Notes under the pieces: model-generated
Database searches by the model: none
What the model was told of the DNA's origin: nothing
The model's input: only the letters and a program-made list of their open reading frames with translations
In this document: positions 1 to 12,274 of the stretch, in pieces
Layout of the letters: each line of letters opens with the position of its first letter
Position numbering within the stretch: the stretch's first letter is position 1
Assembly (NCBI GenBank): GCA_018398585.1
Contig: JAGTTD010000025.1
Location: 16,745,578 to 16,809,577, forward strand
Source: Simmondsia chinensis
Taxonomy: Eukaryota; Streptophyta; Magnoliopsida; Caryophyllales; Simmondsiaceae
DNA length: 64,000 nucleotides
Direction: 5' to 3'
Made by a program: the position numbers and the translations under genes

Positions 1-661
1 CCTTTAAAAAAAATTGGAAATTCTACCTTACTCAGCCGGGAACAATGAGGGAGATGACCTTTGATGCTGGCATCCTTACTGTGATTCATCAAAATGCTGT
101 GAGGATTCAGTAGGTGGGTTTGCTTGCCGATCCACAGGTCTTGACTGTAGTAGAGCTATGCCCACAATCATTTGACGCAATTCTTGGATCGAACTCTTCA
201 GATCAGTCACCGATTGCTCCATGTTTTCAGTTATTGATTAGATTTGGGAAGAAAATGATTCTTCCACTTTCTTGATTTCCGATACAAATCTTGTGTTTTT
301 AGCCATGTTTTTATGCGTTTTGACTATAATCCGAGGATCAAAGCTCTGACACCAGTGATACAATTGAACTAGGAAAGATCAATTAAGTCTTTCGAAGAGC
401 GATTTAAGTGAATTGTTAAGGGAGGAGGGAGAAACAGAAGTGAGAAATAGGAAGAAGTAGAAGTTGTTTTGTATTATCTTGAACATGAAGCTACACTTTA
501 CAAGAGTTATACATTTATACTAAGCATATGAGCTATAACTACCTAACTAACTTCATGAGGACATGCGCAATTTACCAAATTGCCATCCAAAATATCTAAA
601 AGAATATGAAGTATCTAAATGAATGCTAAGTACATATTATTACTTCATTTTGCCGGTATCA
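1..661 (-). mobile_element. Gypsy-type LTR retrotransposon, 5' end only
   Basis: Read on the minus strand, an LTR (661 to 356) is followed one base later by a primer-binding site resembling tRNA-iMet (TGGTGTCAGAGCT, 354-342). An ATG at 306 then opens a gag-like frame (starts MAKNTRFVSEIKK) that runs toward the window edge. The frame already carries a stop after about 22 codons, so this copy looks dead. Gag of this kind, with an acidic coiled N-terminus before the Retrotrans_gag domain, is typical of plant Gypsy elements. The rest lies outside the window. Family assignment is inference from layout and the short gag start. Confidence 0.6.
356..661 (-). repeat. LTR of the minus-strand Gypsy element
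   Basis: 306-bp LTR with 6-bp inverted ends (TGATAC at one end, GTATCA at the other). It directly abuts a primer-binding site at 342-354. It appears to sit inside the 5' LTR of the neighbouring Copia element, whose sequence resumes at 662. Confidence 0.6.
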
Positions 662-754
662 TTTTATAACATGTTGCGAGCACGAGTCTTTAGCCAATTG
701 AGGATCTTTATATACTTGAGGTAAGTTTTCATTCCCTAATCTTTGTGATTTATA

Positions 755-1814
755 ATGTCTTATCTTACTAATCTTGAATTTAGTACTCTTGATATATCTG
801 GCAAAAATTATTTGATATGGACCCTTGATGCTGGGATTCACCTTGATGCTATAAATCTCGGAGATACAATTAAAAGAGGAAATAGCGCATCCTTGTAGGA
901 TTATGCTAAAGCAATGATATTTTTTCAAGCATCATATCCATGAAGGATTAAAAACTAAGTATATTACTATAAAGGATCTGTATGTCCTTTAGTTGAATTT
1001 AAAGGAGAGGTTTGATCATCAAAAGTCTATCCTCCCTAAAGCTCGCTATGATTGGATTCACCTGCGATTGTAGGATTTCAAAATTGTAAGCGAGTATAAC
1101 TCTGCAGTATTTAGTATTACCTCCCAATTAAAATTATGTAGGAAAAATATTACTGAGGAGGATATGTTAGGGAAAACAATTTCTACTTTTCATGTCTTGA
1201 ATATGCTACTGTAGTAGCAATATTGAGAAGATGATTTAAAAAATACTCAAAGTTAATATCATGTCTTCTCGTTACAGAACAAAACAATAAACTATTGATG
1301 ATACATCATCAGTCACAACCAACTGAGTCTAAACCATTCTCTAAAGTGAATGCTTCGACATACGACCATTAGGGACGTGGTCGAGGTCGTAAACGTGGTA
1401 GTGGTCGTGGTCGTGGCCGTGGCCGTGGTCATGGACGTGGTCGTGGCTGTGGACGGTTATAGTCGTGGTCATAATGATTGGCACTATGGTACCTAGAATG
1501 GAACAAAATATAAGAAGTCCACAAATGACGAAAATAAATATAGAAAAGAGAAATCCCCAGAACAAAACTTATCAAATGATCTAGAAACATATTGCTACCA
1601 ATGCCGTATGAAAGGTCATTGGATGCGTACCTGTCATATAGCCCAGCACCTGGTGGATCTTTACCGAGCATCCTTGAAAGGGAAGGAAAAGTGCCCAGAA
1701 AACAAATTTGATGAAGATAGTTGTCCACTTAATGATACAAATTTAGATGTTTATGATTTTTTCAAAGATCCCAATGGGAGAATCGATCATTTGACAGGTG
1801 ATGGAAATGTTTAA
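755..1814 (+). pseudogene. Copia gag remnant (UBN2-like domain, RG tract, CCHC knuckle)
   Basis: Starts at an ATG with a frame reading LSNLTNL-like then STLDISGKNYLIWTLDAG, the conserved start of a common plant Copia gag family. Further in there is an LKERFDHQKSI-LPKARYDWI block (UBN2 region), an Arg-Gly run at about 1375-1460, and a zinc knuckle of form C-x2-C-x4-H-x4-C at about 1595-1640, followed by the family's typical HLVDLYRASLKGK tail. The C-terminus DHLTGDGNV ends at 1814. Stops (for example within the UBN2 region) and frame changes break it, so it cannot make a full Gag. The tail from 1608 is still an open frame. Confidence 0.75.
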
Positions 1815-1888
1815 AATGACTACAGTTCGTGTTTTTAAGTTTGTCTTTTATACTAAATTATGCTTGACTTTAATAAAATTATACCTAA

Positions 1889-2115
1889 GAAGGCACCAAC
1901 ATGCAGGCACCGGATCTCGTTAGAACTCCAAAGCTAAGCGTGCTTGGGCGATCGTAGTACCAAGATAGGTGACCTCCCGGGAAGTCCTCATGTTGCATCC
2001 CTCTGGTTGGGGGTTCTCAGAAATCGTGTCTCTTCAGGGTAGCACCACCCCCCCAAAAAAAAAAAAAAAAAAAAAACCCTACTTAGGCAGGAGCCCTTGG
2101 GACACTAGAATGTTG
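1889..2115 (+). mobile_element. 5S-rRNA-headed SINE, copy A
   Basis: The first ~115 bases match plant 5S rRNA from its start region through the internal control region (GTGCTTGGGCGA, then GGTGACCTCCCGGGAAGTCC). The second part matches the Au-SINE-like tail (GGTTGGGGGTTCTCAGAAA, then GGAGCCCTTGGGACACT). The middle of the tail has been replaced by a short C run plus about 22 A. It is inserted in the decayed Copia element. No clear target duplication was found for this copy. Confidence 0.7.
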
Positions 2116-2459
2116 TTAAATGTTGTCTCACTATGTTTAAACCAAAGGGGTATTAATCATCTTATATTTTATATGACATGTTTATTTATATATGTGAATT
2201 ATTTTTGATATGCCTTGTTATTAAGAATGGACAAATTTAACTACAATTTAAATCTACTATTGTTTATCCATTCAAATATTAATCTAACTATGAAATTTGG
2301 ACAATGTTTCAGAAATATTGCTCATAGATATGATGACTTTTATTGCGTACGCAAAGTTAAAACCTCAATTTTTGAGGACTATAAAATCCACTATCGAAAT
2401 GTGGTTATTTAAAATGTTTTGTGATATGTTTTCATTAATGATTATATGCTTTTATGTTT
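2116..2459 (+). other. AT-rich decayed Copia sequence
   Basis: Lies between the SINE and recognisable pre-integrase coding sequence. Only short unconvincing frames are present. By position it should be the gag-protease region of the Copia element, but I cannot align it by eye. Confidence 0.3.
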
Positions 2460-3000
2460 GAATATAAATGGTAGAAATTCATGTCTCGAACACAGTATAA
2501 CAACAATGAGTGTTTAAAACTTAATTAAAAGCTCCAAAAGAGTACATATCATGTTTCCTAAAGAGACAATATTTTTCATTAGTAAGGGTATGTATTTAAT
2601 TTTGACATACCTAATGGGATGATTAACCAAAAGTTAACAGACCCAAAGGCTTTTATTTCATGGCATGACTATTTGAGTCATTTGATTATAAAAATGATTA
2701 AGAAAATTATTTGAAATTCTCACACCCATTGAAGAATCAAAAGATTCTTCTATAAGATGAGATATCATGTATTGCTTGTATTTAAGGCAAAGTAATTACC
2801 ATGTTATACTCAATTAAAATTGGGTTTGAGTCCCATATATTTAAAGGACAAAGGATATATATATGTGGCTAATTCTTTCATCATGTGGACCAATTTGGTA
2901 TTTTATACTATTAATAGAAGCCTCTACCTTTTTTTTTTTAATTTTTTTTTGATCAAGAAGCCTCTACATTGTTGGTCACATATTTGTAAATAATCCACTT
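2460..3000 (+). pseudogene. Copia GAG-pre-integrase / integrase start remnant
   Basis: Three-frame reading recovers DPKAFISWHDYLSH, HPLKNQKIL and IYMWLILSSCGPIWYFILL, which correspond to the conserved GAG-pre-integrase block (the W-H-D-R-L-G-H zinc region) and the start of the integrase core (…GDICGPI…GPFRYFMVLID in the family). Frameshifts and stops are frequent. The coding relic is cut at 3009 by a non-autonomous hAT-like element. Confidence 0.6.
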
Positions 3001-3009
3001 GTTATTGGG

Positions 3010-4414
3010 CAATGACGGATCCAGGATTTTGATTCAAGGTGGGCTTGAATTACAAACTACTTGCACTTTTCACTTTATTCAATATAATAAATTATATATT
3101 TGTTTTATATTTTCATTTGGAGTCATAATTTAGCTCTTAATTGCTGCTAAATATGTGAAATTTTTTAGACAATTTTATTTAAGGCCCCAAATTATACAAA
3201 CACACATATAATTCAAAAAATAGTAATTTTTCAAATTCAATTCGGACCTAAATTGGGGTCTCATTGTCATCTAAAATATTTTAATAAAAATTATCATTAG
3301 ATAATATACTTTTTTTGATACATTTAATGAAAAGAATATAATTTTAAATGATAAACCCAAATTTATGACTCAGGAGATTTCAATAAATAATTTTAGAATA
3401 ATTTGTTAATTTTTATATTTAGTTATTTTCAACAATTACATGTAAGATATTACACATTTTTTTTCTACATGTAAATTATTACAAATAACTTAAACAAGAA
3501 TCAATTTATAAATTCAAAAGTATAAATATCGAACTTATATAATCTAAGTTAGAGAGTTGGAAAAGTTAGAAAAAATTTGAAGTAATTTACACACAAATAA
3601 AAATTTTTTAAAAGTGAATGTGAGTAAACAAAAACTAGTGAGACAATTGACATTTATCAAAAATATTTATTTTTATATTTTCCTAAAATATACAATATTT
3701 AATATCATGTACAAGAAAATTCTAAAATAGTAAGAAGTTTAGCTTATTTGTACATGAAAAATCTACCAAAATAAAATTTGGCTCAAGTAGGGGGTTGGGA
3801 TTTGAACCCCACACATCCAACGTCACAATGGAAGCCTATGACTCAAGTGAGTTCAATAAATAATTTCAAAATTATTTGTTAATTTTTATATTTTGTTATT
3901 TTCAACAATTACATGCAAGATATTACACATTTTTTATACATGTAAATTTTTACAAATAACTTAAACAAGAACCAATTTATAAATTTAAAAGTATAAATAT
4001 CAAACTTATATAATCTAAGTCAGGGAGTTAGAAAAGTTAGAAAAAATTTGACGTAATTTACACACAAATAAATTTTTTTTAAAAGTGAATGTGAGTAAAC
4101 AAAAACTAGTGAGACAATTGGCATTTATTAAAAATATTTATTTTTATATTTTTCCTAAAATATACAATATTTAATATCATGTACAAGAAAACTCTAAAAT
4201 AGTAAGAAGTTTAACTTATTTGTACATGAAAAATTTACCAAAATAAAATTTGGCTCAAGTAGGGGGTTGGGATTGGAACTCCACATCCAACATCACAATG
4301 TGAGCCTATGACCACTAAGCCAACTTACTGAACTTTGGTTTATATATTCATGTAAAAAATATAAATCCAGGGTGGGCTTATGACCGCCCTGAAGTCCACG
4401 TAGATCCACCATTG
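3010..4414. mobile_element. Non-autonomous hAT-like element (1.4 kb)
   Basis: Begins CAATGACGGATCCA and ends with the near inverse TAGATCCACCATTG, terminal repeats of the CA(A/G)xGxCGGA type seen in Tip100-like hAT elements. Flanking 8-mers TTATTGGG (3002-3009) and TTATGCGG (4415-4422) agree at 6 of 8 positions, the target-duplication length expected for hAT. It interrupts Copia integrase sequence whose reading resumes after it. It has no coding capacity and contains an internal ~473-bp tandem duplication. Confidence 0.6.
3366..4311. repeat. Tandem duplication, period ~473 bp
   Basis: Unit 1 starts near 3366 and unit 2 near 3839. Both run through the same AT-rich sequence and end in the same GTAGGGGGTTGGGATT segment (3787 and 4259). 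The two units differ at scattered positions and small indels, so the duplication is not recent. It lies wholly inside the hAT-like element. Confidence 0.8.
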
Positions 4415-5160
4415 TTATGCGGTATTTGTGAAACTCCTTGTGTAAATGATCAAACTATGAGCTCTAGTCTTGGATCATGCAATGTGATAATGTGGAGAAT
4501 TTACATCCTAATAATTTAATAATTATTGTATGTCAATTGGGATGACAATTGACTACCATATAACCTGCATACAAATACAAAATGATCTTGTAGATTTTTG
4601 AATTAAACGTCTGTAGTAAATGGGTATACCACTATTATTGCCTACTTTTATATGGGTATATGCTATGATACAGATTGCAGCACTAATATATATTAGACCA
4701 ACTTATTATCATTCAACAAAAATTCATATATATAAATTTTTGTTAAATGACGTATGTCCCAATTATTCCACCTCAATGCAGAAAGATGGGTCCAAATAGG
4801 GGACTTAAAATTTATGTTAATGATAAATATCTGGATATATTAATTGAAAATATTTTACAGGATAAATTACTGATTATAAATTTGACGAAACAAAATTTCC
4901 AGAATGAGGGGGAGAAAATCGAAAGTTAAAAAATGAGAATTTATGTGGAATGCATCATTGGACTAGAAGTTCAAGAAATTGTTCAGTTGTAAAATGTTAC
5001 AAGCCACCTATTAGATGCATTCATTAATGGAAAAAGGGTGACCAAATCATATGTCCCCACTATATATGCTCCTGCTCAATTAATATCCCAATCGAGCGAT
5101 ATTCTAATATATTGAAAAATGTATCCATTGCATGCTAGAAGAGTGGCAGACATATCAGTT
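4415..5160 (+). pseudogene. Copia integrase C-terminal region remnant
   Basis: The frame from 4747 reads MTYVPIIPPQCRKMGPNRGL then KIYVNDKY, the counterpart of the family's FGC-AVYVPI-PP-R-KMGP-R-LGIYVGY block. Further on (4940-5090) broken frames give a match to the EVQEIV…LPDAFTD…VTKS…P…NAPA stretch that precedes the reverse transcriptase. The recognisable Copia sequence stops near 5150. Many stops; not functional. Confidence 0.6.
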
Positions 5161-5317
5161 CCAAATATATAATCTGAGATAGAAAAAGGTGCAATAGAAA
5201 AAGTACGGGTCCCTTTATTATGAAACTCTTCAGGAAAAAAACTCTACAAAGATAATAATATGTGAAATTCCTCAAGATTAATACCCAGATAAGAGCCAAC
5301 AACGTCTAGTACAACAA

Positions 5318-7035
5318 GTGACCAATGCACTTGCTAATTTTAGGTTCTCTCAAGAGAGCAACCAAAGGGGGCTAGCTAAATATATAATTTTGAGTGAAAG
5401 GTCTTTCAGTGCCTGCAAAAACTCATATTTCGTCGACTACCTCCAACAAAATGTGAACCCCGCCATTGTGAGGATTCCTCGGAACACCGTAAAGCGGGAC
5501 CCTTTTAGGTTGTACAGAAATATTAAAGCTGGGGTCTTAACACTTTTTGAGACGAACACGAGCATGTTCTCGTTGACGTCGAACATATGGACGTCGAAAC
5601 CCAGCCAACCTTATATGTGCATAACGGCACACTGGACCGATAAATCCTACATCCTCTAAAAGAGGATAATTCATTTTGGACTTTTAGATTGCCCCCACAC
5701 TGCCGAGGTAATTACGGGTACGATTATGTTGGCAGTCCGAGACTAGGGCATAGAGCGACGTAGCTTCAGTATTACGTTCAACAATGCTACAAATAACACT
5801 GCATCCGTTGCACATTTAATTAGGCAAATGAGACTCATGTTAGGTGGGAAGTGTTTCCATATTTGTTGCATTTGTCACATTTTGCATTTAATGGTAACGA
5901 ATGGTTTAGATCTTGTAAACGTATCCCTTACGACCTTAAGATCCGTAATAATATCAATTAAATCATTCGGCACTAGAAAAAAAAAGATTTAGAAATTTAT
6001 GTAGGTTGCATAACATAGAATATAAACAATTCAAATTAGACTCCCAAACTAGGTAGTCGTCTACGATAGAAATGTTAGATCGTATTCTACCATACAAAGA
6101 CGTTCTGATGGAATTCGCACAGGAAAATCATACAGAATGGCGCGATTACAACCTGGCCGGTATAAATTGGGTGACAATGGATCAAATTTGTAAATTTTTT
6201 AGCATGTTTAAAGAGGCCACGACATTTTTTTTGGGTTGCTACTATCCGACCATGCCTCAAGCAATATCAAGATTGCTTGATATTGTCAATTGGATGGTGG
6301 GTAATGAATCCAACCCCTTTTTGTTCGAATCGATTAAGGCAATGAGAGAAAAGTTTGCCGAATATTATTCTGAACTATCTCTTACATACTGCTTGGCAAC
6401 TATTTTAGACCCTCGTTGTAAACGCGGGGGTTTAAACTTGTTTTGCCAACATTTTTTTTAAATATTTGCATCCTAGTCTTAATATCGACACTTTCATTGC
6501 CGATGTTGATAACAACTTGCATAGTTTATTTTCTCATTATTCTCATAAATTAGCGTCTAATAGTCCTAGTACTGCTGCAGTAAGATCTTCCACATCTAGT
6601 GGAAGTAGTTCACACACGTCATATTCGTGGAAGCTGGTGGAGCAATTTACGCCCACAGTAGCCCCCACGTCATGTGACGAGCTAGATTATTATTTACGGA
6701 CACCGTTGGTCCATATTTTTGGGCCGCCGGGCAACCCGCATTTTGACCTTTTACAATGGTGGAACACAAACCAAACCCAGTATCCCATATTTTCCATCAT
6801 GGCACGTGATATACTAAGCTATCTGGTGTCTTCAGTAGCATCAGAGTGTGCTTTTAGTTTTGGTGGCAGGTTGCTTGAAACGAAGAGGGTGAAGCTATCG
6901 CCAATAAGCTTGGAGATGTCCGTGTGCTTGAAAGATTGGCTGCTAGCTAATGCAAGAGATCAACAGAGAATGAAGCTGGATTCATTGAGCGATGAAGAAG
7001 ACACTGCACAACTGATACGTCAAATGATGGCATAG
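5318..7035 (+). pseudogene. hAT transposase (Ac-like), broken
   Basis: Three consecutive frames carry it. 5318-5659 has the LYRNIKAG…LTSNIWTS block (the family's sLTtDxWTS region). 6072-6461 has the middle region with MLDRILPYKDVL and YCLATILDPRCKR (the A-x-x-LDPR-x-K motif). 6466-7035 has the C-terminal dimerisation domain with FDLLQWW and the diagnostic SSVASECAFSFGGRLLETKR motif followed by VKLSPISLEMSVCLKDWL. An in-frame stop follows 5659, and the 5660-6071 stretch reads only with stops and shifts. The C-terminal 189-codon frame is well kept, but the BED finger and catalytic middle are compromised, so it should be inactive. Confidence 0.85.
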
Positions 7036-7476
7036 AAACCCCCCAATGCGACTGATATCAAGACTTTTGTATGTTAATTATTTACTTTTAAATATTTATG
7101 TCAAAAGAGGATTGCAACCCCCCATATGTCAAACTTTGTATTTTTTGATAAACAAATTTGTACTTTTAAATATTAGGTCCCAACTGCGTTATATTTGTAC
7201 TTGTATTTGTTACATTATTTATTTACCATTATTTTTTTGATAAGATATTTACCATTACTTATTGTATATTTTATTTTATTACATATATTTAGCATTATTT
7301 TTTTTGAACATGTATATTTAGCATTATTAGTGCTTTAAAAAAAATGTATTTATATCTTATATTATTTATCAAAGAATTACAATAATTTTAGTACATAACG
7401 ACTTCGTATTATTTAAATTTTATTTTTTTAATTCTGTAAAAAAAAGTGGGCCAGGTTGGGCCATGGCCACCACTAC
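7036..7476. other. AT-rich 3' region of the hAT relic
   Basis: Non-coding, rich in TTTATTA-type sequence, leading to the GC-rich putative hAT terminus. Nothing else recognised. Confidence 0.4.
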
Positions 7477-7900
7477 ATGTCACACCCCAAATACCGTAAA
7501 TACTGCTATGGTTGAACTTCCAGTAGAAGGAGCCGGAAAACAACGCCTCCGACTAAACCGTTGCTGAAAAGGGGGAGCCGCCGCCGCCACTATTGGTGGT
7601 GGGGAACCTTGTGCAAGGCCCAATCCGATTGAGCCCATAATAAATGGGCTGGTTGGCCTTTGGGCTTAGTAATAATGGGCCAAGGAACGGAAATGAAAAA
7701 GGAGGGAAGATTTGGGCCACGGTTTGGGACACGATTTTTTGGGTGGGGGGGGGGGGGCTAGAGAAACAAGGGAAGGGGGAATGGGTTGCATTTTTGGCCG
7801 GCTACACCTGGGCCGCACCTCTCTCTCCCTGGACCCACGCTTGGGCCGCGCTGTTCTGGGCCTTGCACCTCTTGCCCGTCCAGATTGCCTTCTTCTAGAT

Positions 7901-8215
7901 GAAATGGGCCCATTTTGGAGGGGCTTTCCTCTTTTGAGCCATTTTTTAGGGGAAATGGGCCCGTTTTGGAGGGGTTTTCCCCTTTTGAGCCATCTTTTAG
8001 GGGAAATGAGCCCGTTTTGGAGGGCCTTTCCCTTAGAGAGTCACCCACTACTGCCATTTGAGGGAATGGGCCTGTTTTGGAGGGACTTCCTTCTAGTGAC
8101 CCACTTTTCGCTCTTTCTAAAGGGAATGGGCCCGTTTTGGAGGGGCTTCCCTCTTATACTCCCCCCCCCCCCCCCCCCCCCCCCCCGCCTTAGAGGAAAT
8201 GGGCCCGCTTTGGCG
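7901..8215 (+). repeat. GGGCCC-core minisatellite, six units
   Basis: The core ATGGGCCCGTTTTGGAGG recurs starting at 7904, 7955, 8006, 8066, 8126 and 8199 (spacings 51, 51, 60, 60, 73), each followed by a CTTTCC-rich arm. A 26-base C run (8161-8186) interrupts the last spacing. Long frames on both strands here arise from the repeat and are not genes. Confidence 0.85.
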
Positions 8216-8706
8216 GGGCTTTCCTCTAGTGGCATCGGTTGTGGGATTCCCTTTTGGTCTTTTATGATGGATGCAAGCCTGTGAGGGGTCGTGGTTTCGC
8301 TTCAGCCTACTAAGCCGTGTGGGGTAGGTGATTCTGGCCTGAGAGGTGCGGTTAACCCCAAATGTTAGGGAGGAGGGTGTCAGCACCGTTCTGTTCTTTC
8401 TGATTCTGGATATATTTCTCTTTCACCACGTACTCTTGCTGATTTTTTACCTATTTCTTCTCCTCTTCGTGATGTTTGTGATTCGGAGACAGCGGATGTT
8501 CCTATTGAGGTGGAGGTGGCCCAAGATGATATTCTTGGAGTCGCTACCCTTATTGCTTGTACATTGAACAAGTCAGCTAGTGTGCCAAGCTTTGACGTTT
8601 AGAACCGGTTTTAGAGTTTATTTGACACCTCCACTTCCCCGTGTGTTGAGGTTGCCATGGAGGCCCCGAGGAGGAGCGGGCCGTGTTCCCTCTTGATTGT
8701 TTCCTC

Positions 8707-11700
8707 ATGGTGGTTGGATGTTGGAACATTAGGGGGCTAAATAATCCTCACTCCTCTCGGGCTGTTCGCAATTGGATATCTTCCAATCATTTATCCGTTA
8801 TTGGTTTCGTTGAGACCAAAACCAATCCTTCTGATGTTGAGACGGTCATTGCTTGTTGTGCCAATGGTTGGAGCTTTCTTTTTAATGGAGTTTGCCCCAC
8901 TTGGTGTCGCATCATTATTGCTTGGGACCCAAGTGTATATAGAGTCGAACTCATTCTGTGAGGAGATTGGTTCCTTACTTGTTGTATCTTTGATCTTTCT
9001 GGAGCTATGAGCTTTCATGCTACCTTTATTTATGGCTTTAACAAGCCGGGACCTCGTCGGGGTTTATGGGACTATATTCGGAGCACTAGCTTGAGTCTTT
9101 TGGGTGAGCCTTGGATCCTTCTCGGGGATTTCAACACCATCCTTAGTATCTCTGATAGATACGGTGGCCAGGAGCAATGGGCTGGGCATTTGAATGATTT
9201 TCAGGAGTGTATTACTAAGGCTGAGCTTACTCCCATCCCTTTCATCGGGATGTCCAATGAAGCCGAGGATGATCGTTTGATCCTCAAGCAGCTTGACTGG
9301 TGCCTTGTCAGTGAGGGTTGGCTTTGGGACATTCCTAGTGCATCTGCTGAGATCCTTGCTCGCCAAATCGTTTCGGATCACGGTGCCATTGTTATACGAG
9401 GGCTTGGGAACGTCGTACCAGGCGACTTCCTTTCAAGTTCTTCAACTTTTGGGCTGATCATGAGGACTTCCTCCCCTCATTTAGACGAGTCTGTGACACT
9501 TGTGTTGAGGGTACTCCGATGTATCAGCTCACTCAGAAGTTGAAGTAGCTGAAGAGTGAGTTGAAGGCCCTTAATACCCATCATTTTGGCCACATTTCGA
9601 CCAGAGTCGAGGTGGTCCGTGATGCATGGGCCGTAGGCCAGAGGGCCTTGGTTGAGGACCCTGAGAGTCCTACCCTTTGCTTAGAGGAGCACTGTCTTTT
9701 CTGTGAGTATTCCGACTTGTGTAGGTAAGCGGAGGCGTTCTATCGTTAGAAGTCGCGTATTCAGTGGCTTTCGCTCAAGCATCAGAGCACCCGATTCTTC
9801 CATCAGTCTGTTCTCCATCGGTAGGCCCGGAACTGGATTTCGTCAATTGTTGGCCCGGATGGTGAGAGGACATATGATCCGCAATTGATCTCTCGTACCC
9901 GGGTTACTTTCTTCCAGGAGCTGTTGACTGAGCCTGGTGGTCCGTTGACTGAGGATGTTTCTGACATCTTTGAGGCTTGCATTTCTGAGGAGCAGGCTCG
10001 CCCGCTTATTTCCTTGATCTTTGCAGTCGAGATTCGTGACGCTGTCTTTTCCATTAGTGACAAAAGGGCCCCGAGGCCTGATGGTTACACTTCCCTCTTT
10101 TTTAAGAGGGCATGGGAGGTGTTAGGTGGAACAGTGATTAGGGCTGTGCAGTCTTTCTTTGTCCAAGGTCACATGCCGGGTGCCCTGAACACCACTGGGA
10201 TATATCTAGTGCCTAAAGTGGAGACTCCCTCCACTTTTAGCGATTTTCGTCCTATCTCCTGTTGCAAAGTGATCTATAAGTGTATCACTAAGATCATTGC
10301 AAATAGGTTGAAGGTCGTTCTTCCTGGGCTAATTGACGATGCTTAGATAGCTTTTGTCTCGGGCAGTCGGATTTCTGATAGCATCCTTTTGATGCAGGAG
10401 TTGATGCGCGATTATCACCTTCAGGTCTCGCCTCGTTGTGCACTGAAGGTTGATATCCGCAAGCCTTTTGACACTGTCCGTTGATATTTTATTCTAGTTG
10501 GTATGAGGAGTATGAGGATTCTTGAGGTCATGGCTGGTTGGGTCTGAGAGTGCCTCTCTACTGCCAGCTTTTCTATCGCCATCAATGGCAAACTTGAGGG
10601 TTTCTTTTGTTCCAATCGAGGTCTGTGTCAGGTTGACCCACTCTCTCCTTGTCGGTTTGTTTTCGCTATGGAGGGTCTTTGAGGTCTACTTCGCCGTGCT
10701 ATGATGACCCACGGTTTCATTATCATCCATGCTGTCATCGCACTGGGTTGTGTTTCGCTGATGACCTAATGATCTTCTATTGGGGTGATATGGGCAGTGT
10801 TTCAGTTGTTCGTGAGGCTTTGGATCGCTTTGCTGTAATCGGGGCTCTCCTCGAATGCAGCAAAGAGTTCTGTTTTTCTAGCAGGGGTTGATTACGCGAC
10901 TCAGAGGTACATTCTGGGTGTTCTGGGTTTTAGCCTTGGGCAATGCCCAGTTCGGTATCTGGGAGTACCACTTATCACTTCTCGGCTACGGTATGTAGAC
11001 TGAAAGCCGCTTCTGGATCGTATCCTCTCCCGTATTCGGCTTTGGACCTCTCTTTCTGTGTCATATGATGGTCGACTGCAGCTTATCTAGTCTGTTCTTT
11101 TCGCTATTCAATTCTACTGGTCATCGGTCTTCATGCTCCTGAAGAAGGTGATTAGGAAGATCGAGTCAACTCTAGCGACGTTTCTTTGGAGATGCTCTTC
11201 GCTGACCCCGCACCCTCGGCGAGAGGGAGGTCTTGGACTTCGTCGTCTTGCTGAGTGGAACCAGGCTTCGATTATGAAGCATATCTGGTTCCTGCTTTCT
11301 GACCCTTCCTCGCTCTGGCTGCACTGGGTTCATCTCAACTGGCTTCGAGGGAGGAGCTTTTGGACAATTTGGGCGACAAGTTCGGCTTCGTGGTGCTAGC
11401 ATCAGATTATGTCTGTCTGTTGCCTCTGCTCGGGTGTGATTTATCACATCATAGGCGATGACCTTGACACCCTCATTTGGACTGATTATTGGTTGCCTTG
11501 TGGTTATCTTTCAGAGCGCTTCCTTGCTCGACTGTTCACCTCTTCAGGACTTCATTGGGATTCTCGGGTCTCTTCCATTATTGAGGGTGGTCAATGGAGA
11601 TTTCCACAGGGCTATTTAGAGCTCCGACCCATCTCAGACACGATTGTTTTCAGCCCACGAGCTAGTGTAGCGGATTCCATCCGGTGGTTGGGTGACCCTT

Positions 11701-12274
11701 CGGGGAAATTCACCACTAAGTTTGCTTGGAAGATGTTGCGGAGCAGGAGAGCGGAGGACACTATCCATTACCTTCTGTGGTTTCAAATGCATATACCGAG
11801 GCACTCTTTCATTCTCTGGCTCGCTTCTCGGAAGCGGCTTTGGACTCGGGACCGAATTCTGCGCTTTGGAGCACTAGGAGTTCAGAGTGTTTGTGTTCTC
11901 TGCGACTCTGCTGATGAGACTCAGGAGCACCTTTTCTTTGCCTGTTCTTTTGCTGCCTCGGTTTGGAGCTCCATCATTCGAAGTACATCTATTACTTGGC
12001 CTACCCTTCCTTGGGACGACCTTGTCACTTGGACTGTTCAGCATCTCAGGGGGCAAGAGATCGATAGTATTATAGCTTGACTCTACCACTCTGCGACTGT
12101 GTATACTCTCTGGTATGAGCGCAACCTTTGGGTTCAGCGTTCTCAGTCCAGATCAGTTGCGGCTGTACGAGAGGAGATTGTGGGTTTGGTCAGGAACCAC
12201 TTTCTAGCTGCTTCTTAATTCAGAGGAGCTCACCGCCATGCCTCCTTGCTTCAGCAATGGGGTTTTGCGGTTTA
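8707..12274 (+). pseudogene. LINE ORF2 (endonuclease / reverse transcriptase / zf-RVT), broken
   Basis: Starts at an ATG leading into VVGCWNIRGLNNPHSSRAVR, the exonuclease-endonuclease-phosphatase start of plant L1 ORF2. EPWILLGDFNTIL (about 9100) is the second endonuclease block. The reverse transcriptase spans about 9900-11130, with FRPISCCKVIYKCITKIIANRL and a kept FADD catalytic box at 10754-10765. The zf-RVT domain (about 11690-12080) is in one open 223-codon frame with SIRWLGDPSGKFTTKFAWK and the C-x2-C…H…C cluster. The protein ends near QQWGFAV. Multiple stops and frameshifts (for example about 9540 and 10345) inactivate it. Confidence 0.85.

Larger units (their letters stand above)
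5181..7476 (+). mobile_element. hAT transposon relic
   Basis: Contains a hAT transposase pseudogene at 5318-7035 followed by an AT-rich 3' stretch. The likely right end is near 7476, where GGCCATGGCCACCACTA resembles the inverse of Ac-like hAT ends. The left end is not visible, and the N-terminal BED zinc finger expected before 5318 is missing, so the copy seems truncated on its left side where Copia sequence stops. Exact borders are uncertain. Confidence 0.5.

Noticed and set aside
1341..1728. Minus-strand His/Asp-rich frames (HDHVHDHGHG type)
   Set aside because: Antisense image of the Arg-Gly repeat in the Copia gag.
7712..8284. 190-codon plus-strand frame and minus-strand partners
   Set aside because: Built from the GGGCCC minisatellite and a C run; no conserved domain.
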